Assembly (NCBI GenBank): GCA_022572185.1
Contig: JACZWL010000008.1
Location: 1-64,000 of the forward strand
Origin: Pseudomonadota bacterium
GTDB taxonomy: Bacteria; Pseudomonadota; Gammaproteobacteria; Steroidobacterales; Woeseiaceae
DNA length: 64,000 nucleotides
Direction of reading: 5' to 3'
The notes under the pieces were generated by a model. It searched no databases, was not told the origin of the DNA, and saw only the letters and a list, made by a program, of their open reading frames with translations. Of the stretch, positions 53,009 to 62,551 are shown piece by piece (positions within the stretch are counted from its first letter, which is position 1; every line of letters begins with the position of its first letter). The position numbers and the translations under genes were made by a program.

Positions 53009-55096
53009 GTGCAGAAATCTGACGCTAATCTTGATTCGCCGTTAACCGTTCTCTCGGGCGTCGGCCCGGCACTCGACACAAAACTTGCTCGCCTCGGTCT
53101 GCGCCGCGTGGAAGACCTGTTGTTCCTGTTGCCTAACCGCTACGAAGACCGCACGACCCTGGCCAAAATCGGTTCGCTGCAGGCAGGTAGCCGCTGTCTC
53201 GTCAGCGGCGAAGTCCTGCTTGCGGAAACCGTATATCGCGGTCGACGAAATCTGCTCGTCCGTATTGGTGACGGTACGGGCCAGATGACGCTCCGGTTTT
53301 TTCATTTTTCGAGGCAGCAACAAGCGCAGTTTCGAACAGGCGTCGTGCTTAGTTGTTTTGGCGATGTCCGCACGGGTCCGGTTGGCCTGGAAATGGTCCA
53401 CCCGGAATACCGGATTCTCAAGCCGGGCCAGCATCCGGTCATTAGCGACTCGCTAACGCCGATCTACCCGGCCACCGAAGGCGTGCAGCAGGGCCGGCTC
53501 AGAAATCTTGCCACTCAGGTATTAGAGATTGCGAAGGCCTCGCCGCCCGATGAATTGTTGCCCGATGAAATTCGCCGACAGTACGACATGCCCGCGTTGT
53601 TCGATGCCTTGCTCTACTTGCATCAACCCCCACCAGATGCAGATCTCGCGAGCATCGATGCGGGCAGACACCCCTGTCAGCAACGACTGTCATTCGAAGA
53701 GCTCCTCGCACATTATCTGAGCCTCCGCAATCTTCGTGACATCGCCAGAACCGCAGGCGCGCCTCAATTACGCGAAGGCGCGAAACTGGCTGAGCGCTTT
53801 ATCAGCGGGCTTCCATACAAGCTGACCGCTGCCCAGCAACGCGTTATCGACGAGATCACGGACGATATTGCAACGCCTTATCCAATGCTTCGATTGATTC
53901 AGGGCGATGTCGGCTCCGGAAAAACCGTTGTTGCCGCAGTCGCATGTCTGAGGGCGATTGCCAGCGGCGTACAAGTCGCCGTCATGGCACCAACGGAACT
54001 CCTTGCCGAGCAGCACTACCGAAATTTCTCTGACTGGTTTCGGCCGCTCGGCATCGAACCGACGTGGTTGAGCGGCAGCCAGCGGCAGGCGGAAAGGCGT
54101 GAGTCACTGGAAGCCATCGCGAGTGGCGATGCATCACTCGTCATCGGCACACACGCGCTATTTCAGGAGGGAGTTACATTCAAACAACTCGCCCTTGTCG
54201 TAATCGACGAGCAGCACCGCTTTGGTGTGCATCAGCGCATGGCTTTGCGAGAAAAAGGCGAGCAGGGCCAGGGACACCCCCACCAGCTCGTTATGACTGC
54301 GACGCCGATACCCAGAACGCTTGCCATGGCTGCTTATGCGGACCTCGATACATCAATCATCGATGAACTCCCGCCCGGCCGACAGCCCGTACAAACTGTC
54401 GCGATGCCGGAGACGCGGCGTGCCGAAGTCATCGAACGCGTGCGTTCATCCTGCAAAAACGGCCAACAAGCCTACTGGGTCTGTCCGCTCATCGAAGAAT
54501 CGGATGTCCTCGACTACCAGGCCGCTGAAGCGAGTTACAGAATGCTGGCCGAGGCGCTACCGGATCTGCAGGTCGGTCTTGTACACGGCCGCATGAAGCC
54601 GGCTGAAAAAGACTCGCTAATGCGCGCGTTCAAAAACGGCAAGATTCAGCTCCTGGTTGCAACAACGGTGATCGAGGTCGGTGTCGATGTGCCGAACGCA
54701 AGCCTGATGATCATCGAAAACGCGGAACGCATGGGGCTATCGCAATTGCACCAGCTCCGCGGCCGGGTGGGGCGCAGCAGCACCAAGAGCCATTGTGTAA
54801 TGTTGTATAAACCACCGCTCGGTCAGCTTGCCCGCAATCGGCTGGCTATCCTTCGGGACACCAATGATGGCTTCCTCGTTGCGCAGAGAGACCTCGAGCT
54901 CCGCGGTCCCGGAGAGCTTCTGGGCACGAGGCAGACGGGATTGCCGCAGTACCGAATTGCCGACCTGGTACGCGATGCCGGGCTCATGCCCAAAGTGCAG
55001 CTTGCCGCGGAATCGATACGAAGATCGGCGGCCGGCAAAGGCGATGAAATCGTCCGCCGCTGGCTCGGCGATGCGGGACGATACGGCAAGGTCTGA
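53009..55096 (+). CDS. recG: ATP-dependent DNA helicase RecG
   Basis: 695 residues from a GTG at 53009; an ATG at 52961 would overlap ridA. Wedge domain first (TVLSGVGPALDTKLARLG, OB fold), Walker A GDVGSGKTVVAAV, DEQH box VIDEQHRFGVHQRM, motif III TATPIPRTLAM, IV-VI (TTVIEVGVDVPNAS, QLRGRVGRSS) and the TRG motif towards the C-terminus. Reverses stalled replication forks. The start is uncertain because no good ribosome site is near. Confidence 0.95.
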   Translation: MQKSDANLDSPLTVLSGVGPALDTKLARLGLRRVEDLLFLLPNRYEDRTTLAKIGSLQAGSRCLVSGEVLLAETVYRGRRNLLVRIGDGTGQMTLRFFHFSRQQQAQFRTGVVLSCFGDVRTGPVGLEMVHPEYRILKPGQHPVISDSLTPIYPATEGVQQGRLRNLATQVLEIAKASPPDELLPDEIRRQYDMPALFDALLYLHQPPPDADLASIDAGRHPCQQRLSFEELLAHYLSLRNLRDIARTAGAPQLREGAKLAERFISGLPYKLTAAQQRVIDEITDDIATPYPMLRLIQGDVGSGKTVVAAVACLRAIASGVQVAVMAPTELLAEQHYRNFSDWFRPLGIEPTWLSGSQRQAERRESLEAIASGDASLVIGTHALFQEGVTFKQLALVVIDEQHRFGVHQRMALREKGEQGQGHPHQLVMTATPIPRTLAMAAYADLDTSIIDELPPGRQPVQTVAMPETRRAEVIERVRSSCKNGQQAYWVCPLIEESDVLDYQAAEASYRMLAEALPDLQVGLVHGRMKPAEKDSLMRAFKNGKIQLLVATTVIEVGVDVPNASLMIIENAERMGLSQLHQLRGRVGRSSTKSHCVMLYKPPLGQLARNRLAILRDTNDGFLVAQRDLELRGPGELLGTRQTGLPQYRIADLVRDAGLMPKVQLAAESIRRSAAGKGDEIVRRWLGDAGRYGKV

Positions 55097-55136
55097 TAAT
55101 CTTCGTGACCAGGCAATCCGCGAAGGCTTTCAGAAA

Positions 55137-56048
55137 ATGAAAAAAGGGCAGGCAGGCGGCAGCAATATCCCCGGCTTCCTCAATCAGCTCTCGAACTATG
55201 TTCAGCTGATGCGGCTCGATAAGCCGATCGGTGTCTGGCTTCTGTTATGGCCGACGCTCTGGGCACTTTGGCTCGCCGGAAAAGGCCACCCGGACGGCGG
55301 TATCTTCTTCGTATTCATGCTCGGCGTCGTCGTCATGCGCTCGGCAGGTTGCGTCCTGAACGACTTTGCGGACAGGAAAATCGATCCATACGTCGAGCGA
55401 ACGCGTACCCGCCCCATTGCTTCAGGGGCTGTGGCGCCGATGGAAGCGCTGACTTTGTTTGTTGCGCTGGCACTGGTTGCTATCGGCCTTGCCGCAATGC
55501 TCAATCGGCCGGCACAGCTCCTCGCCTTTATAGCAGCCGCACTGACTGTCCTTTATCCGTTTATCAAACGATTTGTTTCCATTCCGCAGCTCGTGCTTGG
55601 CGCAGCATTCGGCTGGGCCGTGCCAATGGCCTTTGCCGCACAAACAGGACAGACGCCACAGCTGGCATGGCTGGTGTTCGGAACGGCGCTGGTCTGGGCG
55701 GTCATCTACGATACGTTTTACGCAATGGCAGACCGTGAAGATGACTTGAAGGTCGGCGTTAAATCAACGGCCATTCTGTTCGGCGACGCAGATCTTTTTG
55801 TCATCAGTGGACTGCAAATCCTGATGCTCGTGGCGCTTATTTTTATCGGCAATATGGCCGAGATGGGTGCCTGGTACTACGCGTCCGTCCTTATTACGGG
55901 GATCCTCATGGCCTATCACCAGTGGCTGGCCCGGAACCGGCAACCGGTAAACTGCTTTAACGCATTTCTGCACAACCACTACATCGGCATGACAGTGTTC
56001 ATCGGCATAGTTTTGCACTACACATTTAATCCCGCATTACCTGTCTAG
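55137..56048 (+). CDS. ubiA: 4-Hydroxybenzoate polyprenyltransferase
   Basis: 303 residues from the ATG at 55137. First Asp-rich motif NDFADRKIDPYVERTRTRP and second YDTFYAMADREDDLKVG; about eight transmembrane helices. Attaches the prenyl chain in ubiquinone synthesis. A longer frame begins in recG but is not the gene. The TAG stop is the one at the start of a TAGTGGTCCAACAAG repeat. Confidence 0.96.
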   Translation: MKKGQAGGSNIPGFLNQLSNYVQLMRLDKPIGVWLLLWPTLWALWLAGKGHPDGGIFFVFMLGVVVMRSAGCVLNDFADRKIDPYVERTRTRPIASGAVAPMEALTLFVALALVAIGLAAMLNRPAQLLAFIAAALTVLYPFIKRFVSIPQLVLGAAFGWAVPMAFAAQTGQTPQLAWLVFGTALVWAVIYDTFYAMADREDDLKVGVKSTAILFGDADLFVISGLQILMLVALIFIGNMAEMGAWYYASVLITGILMAYHQWLARNRQPVNCFNAFLHNHYIGMTVFIGIVLHYTFNPALPV

Positions 56049-56061
56049 TGGTCCAACAAGC
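56045..56061 (+). repeat. CTAGTGGTCCAACAAGC repeat carrying the ubiA stop codon
   Basis: CTAGTGGTCCAACAAGC follows the last ubiA codon; its TAG (56046-56048) is the stop. The same first 15 bases end trpF. The APC permease ATG lies 3 nt past it, so the repeat is all of the intercistronic gap, and the ribosome site is inside or replaced by it. Confidence 0.75.
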
Positions 56062-56063
56062 TT

Positions 56064-57383
56064 ATGGCCAAGTTTCGTTTTACGACCGTCATTGCCATCG
56101 TCATCGCCAACATGGTTGGCACTGGCATATTCACGAGCCTTGGTTTTCAGCTTCTGGAGATTCGTTCCGGCTTCGTTCTGCTGATGCTCTGGGCTGTCGG
56201 CGGAATCGTCGCGCTCTGCGGCGCCATAACATACGCCGAACTCGGCGCCGCGTTGCCACGATCCGGTGGCGAGTACAATTTCCTGGCGAGGATCTATCAT
56301 CCTGCTGCCGGGTTCATATCCGGCTGGGTGTCTGTCACCATCGGCTTCGCTGCACCAACTGCCCTTGCGGCAATCACATTTGCGGCGTACGCAACTTCGG
56401 CTTTGCCCGGCGAGTCGTCCGATGCCCTGCAGAGGACACTGGCTTGCAGTCTCGTGGTTGCACTCACGCTCGTTCACGCGAGCACGAGGCGAAATAGCGG
56501 TAGTCTGCAGGTAATTTTCACGATCCTGAAGGTTAGCGTCATCGTCGGTTTCTGTATTGCCGCAGTCACGTTTGCCAAAGTGCCTCAGCCAGTTCATTTC
56601 TGGCCTGCAGCTGGCGACAGCGTGTTACTGACGAGCAGCGCATTTGCCGTGTCCCTTATCTATGTCAGTTATGCTTACACCGGCTGGAATGTTGCAACCT
56701 ATCTCTCCAGCGAACTCGAAAATCCACAACGTACGCTTCCCGGTATTCTGATGACCGGCACCCTGGTCGTCATGCTCCTGTATCTGGCGCTGAATTTCGT
56801 TTTCCTGTGGGTCGCGCCCATGGACGCTATGGCGGGTCAGATTGAAGTCGGCTACATCGCGGCACGATCTGCATTCGGTGACGTGGGGGGCCGACTTACC
56901 GGCCTGGTGCTCGCCTTGTTGTTGGTGTCCACGGTCAGCGCCATGACCCTCGCCGGCCCGCGTGTATTACAGGTGATAGGGGAGGACTTTCATGCCCTAC
57001 GGCTTTTGTCACGAACAAACAAGGACGGCATACCTTCAACTGCGATCTTTGTTCAGTCCTGTCTCGCCGTACTTTTCATCCTGACGTCGAGTTTCGAATC
57101 CATACTCATATTCGCCGGTTTCACTTTGGCGCTGAACAGTTTCGCCACTGTGCTCGGCGTATTCGTGCTGCGATGGCGTCAGCCGGATCTGCCACGCCCT
57201 TACCGCACGTTTGCTTATCCCCTGACGCCGTTGATTTATCTGGCACTGACCGGGTGGACCCTGACTTTCGTGCTCATCAACAAGCCGGTAGAGGGACTGT
57301 TTGGCCTGGGAATTATCACTGCCGGTTTGCTTTTCTATTTTCTCTCAGCCGCCAGAAATCGCGGCTATCGAGCGACAGCCTAG
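56064..57383 (+). CDS. APC-superfamily amino acid permease
   Basis: 439 residues, about 12 transmembrane helices. N-terminal VIAIVIANMVGTGIFTSLGF (the GIG/GTG unwound helix 1) and GGEYNFLARIYHPAAGFISG are those of the LAT/APC group. VSYAYTGWNVATYLSSELENP is the helix-6 region. Substrate unknown. It follows ubiA after 15 nt, but the two genes have no clear functional link. Confidence 0.9.
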   Translation: MAKFRFTTVIAIVIANMVGTGIFTSLGFQLLEIRSGFVLLMLWAVGGIVALCGAITYAELGAALPRSGGEYNFLARIYHPAAGFISGWVSVTIGFAAPTALAAITFAAYATSALPGESSDALQRTLACSLVVALTLVHASTRRNSGSLQVIFTILKVSVIVGFCIAAVTFAKVPQPVHFWPAAGDSVLLTSSAFAVSLIYVSYAYTGWNVATYLSSELENPQRTLPGILMTGTLVVMLLYLALNFVFLWVAPMDAMAGQIEVGYIAARSAFGDVGGRLTGLVLALLLVSTVSAMTLAGPRVLQVIGEDFHALRLLSRTNKDGIPSTAIFVQSCLAVLFILTSSFESILIFAGFTLALNSFATVLGVFVLRWRQPDLPRPYRTFAYPLTPLIYLALTGWTLTFVLINKPVEGLFGLGIITAGLLFYFLSAARNRGYRATA

Positions 57384-57740
57384 GCAATAAAAAGCCACCC
57401 TGGCAGCTGCTCCCACAGCACTGTTTTCACCCGGAGGTCCTGTGACATTCCCTGGCGTCGATGCCTGTTTGGCACCAGGCATTGGCATAAAGCTTGTGAC
57501 GCAGTACAGCGACACAGACGACAGTTTCGGTCAGATTGTGACCAAAATTGGCACATCGACCGACTGAATCCTGCCCTTTTCAAATCCTGTTCGCTGATGA
57601 ATAATTTTTTATTTCCTTTTAGAACAGACACTTATGGAATTCGCTGCGATTCTGGCACAAGTATCGCTTTAGATATGGGTGGAGGCCGAAAACCGCGTAT
57701 CAAATGAAAGCCGATGCGCCTGCGTTTCAAGGAGCGGAAC
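57384..57740. other. Upstream region of pilA
   Basis: 357 nt with no gene. It holds an ATGCCTG-TTTGGCAC-CAGGCAT hairpin (about 57461-57484), an AT-rich stretch (57595-57625) and the sigma-54 promoter candidate. Space for PilR-type activator sites, which I cannot pin down. Confidence 0.6.
57653..57668 (+). promoter_or_regulatory. Sigma-54 promoter candidate of pilA
   Basis: TGGCACAAGTATCGCT has GG and GC separated by 10 nt and matches TGGCAC-N5-TTGC[AT] except one base. It lies 72 nt before the pilA start, so a 5' leader of about 60 nt. pilA is sigma-54/PilR-dependent in Pseudomonas and relatives. Confidence 0.75.
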
Positions 57741-58172
57741 ATGAGAAAAAATCAGTGGGGTTTTACACTGATCGAATTAATGATTGTGGTCGCCATTATC
57801 GGCATTCTGGCGGCGATCGCGATTCCGATGTACCTGGATTACTCGACCCGCAGCCAGATCGCGGAGGGCCTCAGCGTCGCGGGGGGCGCAAAATCTGCCG
57901 TGACCGAGTTTTACCAGGACCGTGGCACGTTTCCGGCCAACAACGCCGAAGCCGGCCTGGACGCCCCCGGCAACATTACCGGTAAATACGTTGTTTCAGT
58001 ATCCGCTGACAGCAGTGGCGTCATTACAATTCTTTACGGCAACGATGCCCATCCATTGATAAATGGCGAGACAGTTATTTTGACGGCGTTAGACAACGGC
58101 GGCAGTGTGGGCTGGGCCTGCGCAAGTGGTGGCGTTATTCAGGCTAAACACCTGCCGTCTGCCTGCCGGTAG
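57741..58172 (+). CDS. pilA: Type IV major pilin PilA
   Basis: 143 residues from the ATG at 57741 with AAGGAG 6 nt upstream. Leader MRKNQWG, then [20 protein letters not shown] with Glu at mature position 5. C-terminal Cys pair (GWACASGG ... PSAC) forms the D-region loop. No chaperone or accessory genes adjoin; assembly proteins PilM-Q are encoded 20 kb away. Its stop is 3 nt from the stop of the convergent AGCS gene. Confidence 0.95.
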   Translation: MRKNQWGFTLIELMIVVAIIGILAAIAIPMYLDYSTRSQIAEGLSVAGGAKSAVTEFYQDRGTFPANNAEAGLDAPGNITGKYVVSVSADSSGVITILYGNDAHPLINGETVILTALDNGGSVGWACASGGVIQAKHLPSACR

Positions 58173-58175
58173 GCA

Positions 58176-59654
58176 TCACAACTTTTTGTTGCTCCAGAAG
58201 TCCGCGTTCTTGATCCCCAAAGCATCGGGGTCGAAACTGTATTCTTTGACGCCGGCTTTCCTTTGTGCTTCGTAGTCCTTCAGCGCCTTGAGCGCCGGCC
58301 TGCCCATCAAGAACAGAATTAATATGGCGATGATGTTCAGCCAGGCCATCAGACCGACGCCGATGTCACCCAGCCCCCAGGCAAGGTTGGCGGTCCTCAC
58401 TGCCCCATAAAATACCGAGGCCATTAACGCCACTTTCAAAATCATCATCTCACCGGGGATTTTGAATGTTCGCCTGAGATAAGCGACGTTGGTTTCAGCG
58501 ATATAGTAATAAGCGAGCAATGTGGTGAACGCGAAAAAGAATAACGCGATCGCCACAAACGGCTTGCCAAAACCGGGCATGACGCCTTCCACTGCATATT
58601 GTGTAAATGCCGGGCTGTTCGCCGCAAGGTCGGCCGGTAGATTCTGAATAAGGAAGGCGCCCTCACCCGCGTGAACATTGTAAGCACCGGTGATCAGAAT
58701 CATGAAAGCCGTGGCCGAGCAAACGAACAAAGTATCGATGTAGACCGAGAACGCCTGCACCAGCCCCTGCTGGGCCGGATGTTGCACTTCGGCCGCGGCT
58801 GCCGCATGCGGCCCGGTGCCCTGGCCCGCCTCGTTGGAATAAACACCTCTTTTGACGCCCCATCCGATAGCCGCGCCGAAACCCGCCATCGGCGTAAATG
58901 CGTCCCTGAAAATCAGGCTGACCACTCCAGGCAACTCGGAAATGTTCAGGAAAACAACGACGACAGCCACGACGATGTATGCCAGCGCCATGAACGGAAC
59001 GACAATCTGCGTGAAATGAGCAATGCGCTTCACACCACCGAAGATGATGAAGCCCAGAACTGTCACGACAGCAACGGCTGTGGCGATTTTCGTGACGCCG
59101 AGACTGCCGAAGCCAGTATGGATCATCTGTCCCGGGCCTAAAGCAACTTCTGCGGCATTGGCGATACTGTTCGCCTGAACACCGGGCAACAGCAGCCCGG
59201 TAGCGATGATCGTCGTGACCGCGAATAGCCAGGCATACCATTTTTGCCCCATGGCTTTTTCGATATAGAAAGCAGGCCCGCCACGGTACTGACCCTCGTC
59301 CTCTTCTTTATAAATCTGACCAAGGGTGGATTCGACGTAGGCGGTAGATGCACCAAGGAATGCCACCACCCACATCCAGAAAACGGCGCCCGGCCCGCCG
59401 AAACCGATTGCAGCCGCAACGCCTGCGATGTTACCGGTGCCGACCCGCCCTGACAGCGATACGGACAATGCCTGGAAGGATGAAATGCCCTGGTCCGAAC
59501 TCTTCGAGGAAAACAGGAGATGAACCATCTCCCGGAACAGCCGGACCTGAACAAATCGGGTAAGAATGGAAAAGAACAGTCCGGCGCCCAGCGCCAGATA
59601 AACAAGCGCAGGGCTCCAGACGACTGCGTTAACCTGGTTAACGAATGATTCCAT
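58176..59654 (-). CDS. Alanine/glycine:cation symporter (AGCS family)
   Basis: 492 residues, about 11 helices. Family signature FQALSVSLSGRVGTGNIAG and the long central GWGVKRGVYSNEAGQGTGPH. Sodium-coupled uptake of alanine or glycine; substrate not fixed. C-terminal SFDPDALGIKNADFWS is cytosolic. Convergent with pilA, divergent from the E2-like gene. Confidence 0.94.
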   Translation of the reverse strand: MESFVNQVNAVVWSPALVYLALGAGLFFSILTRFVQVRLFREMVHLLFSSKSSDQGISSFQALSVSLSGRVGTGNIAGVAAAIGFGGPGAVFWMWVVAFLGASTAYVESTLGQIYKEEDEGQYRGGPAFYIEKAMGQKWYAWLFAVTTIIATGLLLPGVQANSIANAAEVALGPGQMIHTGFGSLGVTKIATAVAVVTVLGFIIFGGVKRIAHFTQIVVPFMALAYIVVAVVVVFLNISELPGVVSLIFRDAFTPMAGFGAAIGWGVKRGVYSNEAGQGTGPHAAAAAEVQHPAQQGLVQAFSVYIDTLFVCSATAFMILITGAYNVHAGEGAFLIQNLPADLAANSPAFTQYAVEGVMPGFGKPFVAIALFFFAFTTLLAYYYIAETNVAYLRRTFKIPGEMMILKVALMASVFYGAVRTANLAWGLGDIGVGLMAWLNIIAILILFLMGRPALKALKDYEAQRKAGVKEYSFDPDALGIKNADFWSNKKL

Positions 59655-59701
59655 GATCAGGCCCTTATTGTTCTATCCAATATTTTGCCGATATCGAAGT
59701 T

Positions 59702-59789
59702 TGCCCGTCAGGGTGCAGGCCGCCCGCAGTGTTGTTCGGCGTATGGCTATCGGCTATTGGTATTCGTTCATTTGCCCGTCAGGACGGGC
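59702..59789. repeat. Two GCCCGTCAGG repeats upstream of the E2-like gene
   Basis: TTGCCCGTCAGGG at 59700-59712 and GCCCGTCAGGACGGGC at 59774-59789, same orientation. The second equals one arm of the aroK-aroB element. They lie in the 208-nt gap between the AGCS gene and the E2-like gene. Confidence 0.75.
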
Positions 59790-59862
59790 GAATTCGGACA
59801 AGCAGCGCAGTCCATATCATATCCAGGGTCCCTTGTCACAGAAATCGGCTATCCTCGCCAGC

Positions 59863-60714
59863 ATGGATCGGTTCAATACACCGTGGCGTGTAACTGCCGC
59901 CGCAATATATACGGCACCGTCGGATTCGCGTGTCTATGGCACTCTCGACATTGATGTGACCGATGCAAAACGCTTCATGGACGAACAGCGTCGGGCCGGT
60001 GTGAAAATCACGATGGTCCACCTGACAACCGCAGTACTCGCTCGAGCAATCGCCTTCGACGTCCCGGAGCTCAATTGTTTTATTCGACGAGGCAGGATTA
60101 TCGGGCGCAGGCGGCTCAACGTAATGCTGCCGGTAATGCTCGATAGTCAGGCCGGTGTAAGTTCCGTTATTGTGAATGATGCGCACGCGAGGCCGGCAAG
60201 TGATCTGGCGCAGGACATACGTGAGCTTGCAAAAAAGAGTCGTGGTGGCACTGAATCGCAGGCCTCCAGGAATAAATATTTGCTCAACAGCATTCCCTGG
60301 CCGTTCCGTCGCGCCGTGTTCAAATTTCTGAAGTGGCTGAGTATGGATCTCGGCATCGAACTGCCGCGGCTGGGACTGTCATCAGACAGCTTCGGATCAT
60401 TCATTGTCTCCGATATCGGCAGTTTCGGCCTCACAACCGGTATGGCAGCGCTCTTCCCCGCTGCCAAAATTCCTGCCGTCATCATCATGGGCAAAATGGA
60501 ACAGAAACCCGTCGTGCGCGATGGCGAAATTGTCATTCGGACCATTCTCCCCCTCACGGGCACCTTCGATCATCGGATTGTCGACGGCATGCAGATCGGC
60601 AAGCTGGGCCGGGCGATCCATCGAAATTTCGCGCGCCCCGAATGGCTTGACGAGGTACCGGAAAAAGAGCTGGCGGGCTGCCTGTTCGAGTGCGGAAAAA
60701 CCCGGGACAACTGA
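59863..60714 (+). CDS. Stand-alone 2-oxoacid dehydrogenase acyltransferase (E2) catalytic-domain protein
   Basis: 283 residues from the ATG at 59863; longer frames begin in the repeats and are unlikely, but no ribosome site is clear. It has only the E2 catalytic fold: TMVHLTTAVLARAIAFD, FIVSDIGSFGLTTG and GTFDHRIVDGMQIGK with the HxxxDG active site. No lipoyl or peripheral-subunit domain, so it cannot take a substrate from an E1/E3 complex in the usual way. The middle carries a hydrophobic FKFLKWLSMD segment. It probably acts on another acyl-CoA or is a regulator; function unknown. Confidence 0.8.
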   Translation: MDRFNTPWRVTAAAIYTAPSDSRVYGTLDIDVTDAKRFMDEQRRAGVKITMVHLTTAVLARAIAFDVPELNCFIRRGRIIGRRRLNVMLPVMLDSQAGVSSVIVNDAHARPASDLAQDIRELAKKSRGGTESQASRNKYLLNSIPWPFRRAVFKFLKWLSMDLGIELPRLGLSSDSFGSFIVSDIGSFGLTTGMAALFPAAKIPAVIIMGKMEQKPVVRDGEIVIRTILPLTGTFDHRIVDGMQIGKLGRAIHRNFARPEWLDEVPEKELAGCLFECGKTRDN

Positions 60715-60731
60715 GTCGTCAGGGCAGCGGC

Positions 60732-61448
60732 TCAGGCCGGTACCGCGCGCGCTACGGCCAGCACGCTGACTCTCTCCGCCCCGGCGGCCAATAGCGTCCC
60801 GGCAAGCTGGCGGCAGGTCTCACCCGTCGTTATGACGTCATCGACCACAAGTGGATGACGAAAATACAAGCTACCGCGGACTGCAAACGCCGCCTTCATG
60901 TTGCGGCGGCGCTCGAGCGCGTCAAGTCCTGACTGGGGCTTCGTAAACCTTACCCGGCGGACATTGCCGATCACTGGCAACCCGGATTTCCTGCGCAGCG
61001 GCCGACACAGTTCAGCAGCCTGATTGAACCCCCTGCGCGCGTGTCGCCTTGGGTGAAGCGGTACAGGTAGCAGGGCATCCACATCCGCGAATATTTCTTC
61101 GAGCAGGGGCAAAAAAAGCTTGCCGAAGGCGGGCGCATAGAAAAGCTGTCGCCGAAACTTCAGCGCTTTCAGCGCGCCGTCTACCGGGAATATGTAGAGA
61201 AGCGGCGCAAAGGCCTTCTCAAAAGGCGGTGGCCGCAGTTGACAGTCGGAACAATACGCGCCTGGCGGCAACGGCACAGCCAGTGGCTTCCCGCAACGCT
61301 CACAGGCAATACCCGTCCATGGCAGGTCGGATCTGCATGCCCCGCAAAAGTGGCCCTCCGCCAGGCTTAATCCACAAATCACACAGCTGTGCGGCAAGAG
61401 AAGCCTCAATAAGCTGCTGACTGCAGCAATGACCGGTTGTCCTTTCAT
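60732..61448 (-). CDS. comF: ComF family protein
   Basis: 238 residues from the ATG at 61448 (a GTG at 61472 adds eight). Zinc-ribbon cysteines CVICG, CGAC, CERCG and CSDC in the first 80 residues, then a phosphoribosyltransferase domain with PVPLHPRRHARRGFNQAAEL and the PRPP loop LVVDDVITTGET. Members act in DNA uptake or in phosphoribosyl chemistry (GntX). Divergent from bioC across 107 nt; comF is often beside biotin genes in gammaproteobacteria. Confidence 0.93.
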   Translation of the reverse strand: MKGQPVIAAVSSLLRLLLPHSCVICGLSLAEGHFCGACRSDLPWTGIACERCGKPLAVPLPPGAYCSDCQLRPPPFEKAFAPLLYIFPVDGALKALKFRRQLFYAPAFGKLFLPLLEEIFADVDALLPVPLHPRRHARRGFNQAAELCRPLRRKSGLPVIGNVRRVRFTKPQSGLDALERRRNMKAAFAVRGSLYFRHPLVVDDVITTGETCRQLAGTLLAAGAERVSVLAVARAVPA

Positions 61449-61555
61449 GCCGGTACACTCGCATCGAACCACGGCGATGCGCAGCCGGCGTAAGTTCCCT
61501 GTCCGGGCACAAACAGCTGCTGTTACCCGTCCGGCCCAGACGGCAAAGAACGGTT

Positions 61556-62437
61556 ATGCTTGTTGCCGTAATGAACTCGCAGCCAGGCATGCTTAAATTC
61601 AGGGACTTACAGCGTCGCTTCGATCGCGCGGCAGCAGGTTTTGATCAGGCGGATTTCGTCCACCGAAAAACCGCAGACGGCCTTATGGACCGACTGGACC
61701 CGATGTTGATTGATGCAAAATGGATTCTGGACATCGGCGGTGCAACCGGATCAGCAGGCCGCCATCTTTGCCGGCGGTTCAAACGCAGCCGCGTTATCGT
61801 TCTTGACGCCTCGCACGAAATGCTGCAACAAGCCAGGAAGAAACAGACGTGGTTTTCACGCGTGTTCGGGCTGCAGGCCAACGCACTCGCTTTGCCCGTG
61901 CAAGCCGGCTCGGTTGATCTGGTTTTTTCGAACCTGCTTTTGCCCTGGATTGACGATGTGCGAGCCATGTTTACCGAGGTCACGCGGGTGCTGCGCAAGG
62001 GCGGGCTTTTTGTCTTCTCTACACTTGCGGGGGATAGTTTGTCGGAGCTACGGGAAGCCTGGGCAACCGTCGACAATGACCCGCACGTCAACCGCTTTGC
62101 AGACATGCACGATATCGGAGACGGTCTGGTTCACGCGGGCCTGCGTGACCCGGTGCTCGATACCGACTTCCTGAACGTGAGTTACAGGGACACGGCTTCG
62201 CTTTTTCGCGACCTGACTCTGATTGGGGCTCGAAACAGCCTTGCTGGCCGTGCAAAAACGCTGACGGGGAAGGGCCGCTTTCGCAATATGGACCGACAGC
62301 TCAGCAGCCGCTTCAGGGGGGGCTTGCTGGAGCTCAGACTGGAGATCGTCTATGGGCATGCCTGGGGCGGCGGCCCCCGACCGGCGGCCGGAGAATATCT
62401 TGTAGAAGCGGCACAGATCCAGAGGAGGCAGCGGTAA
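61556..62437 (+). CDS. bioC: Malonyl-ACP O-methyltransferase BioC
   Basis: 293 residues from the first ATG; ATGs at 61571 and 61589 are possible starts. SAM-binding motif I ILDIGGATGSAGRHL, motif II QANALALPVQAGSVDLVFSN and FVFSTLAGDSL, with the N-terminal FDRAAAGFDQADFVHRKTAD of BioC (usually RFDRAAxxYDxxAxLQ). Makes the methyl ester that starts biotin pimelate synthesis. No other bio genes are in the window. Confidence 0.88.
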   Translation: MLVAVMNSQPGMLKFRDLQRRFDRAAAGFDQADFVHRKTADGLMDRLDPMLIDAKWILDIGGATGSAGRHLCRRFKRSRVIVLDASHEMLQQARKKQTWFSRVFGLQANALALPVQAGSVDLVFSNLLLPWIDDVRAMFTEVTRVLRKGGLFVFSTLAGDSLSELREAWATVDNDPHVNRFADMHDIGDGLVHAGLRDPVLDTDFLNVSYRDTASLFRDLTLIGARNSLAGRAKTLTGKGRFRNMDRQLSSRFRGGLLELRLEIVYGHAWGGGPRPAAGEYLVEAAQIQRRQR

Positions 62438-62551
62438 AGGTCCGATCCGCGAATCGGCCTCCCGGACTGCTTCCCTGAATCACAATCCCCGGTTACGATA
62501 TGCGTCCGCTCAAGCGCGTATACAAGAAGCATCCGGGCTTGTCGCGCACGG

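Noticed and set aside
57380-57631. An 83-codon minus-strand frame upstream of pilA
   Set aside because: Cys-rich, unpatterned, no ribosome site, and it covers the pilA regulatory region.
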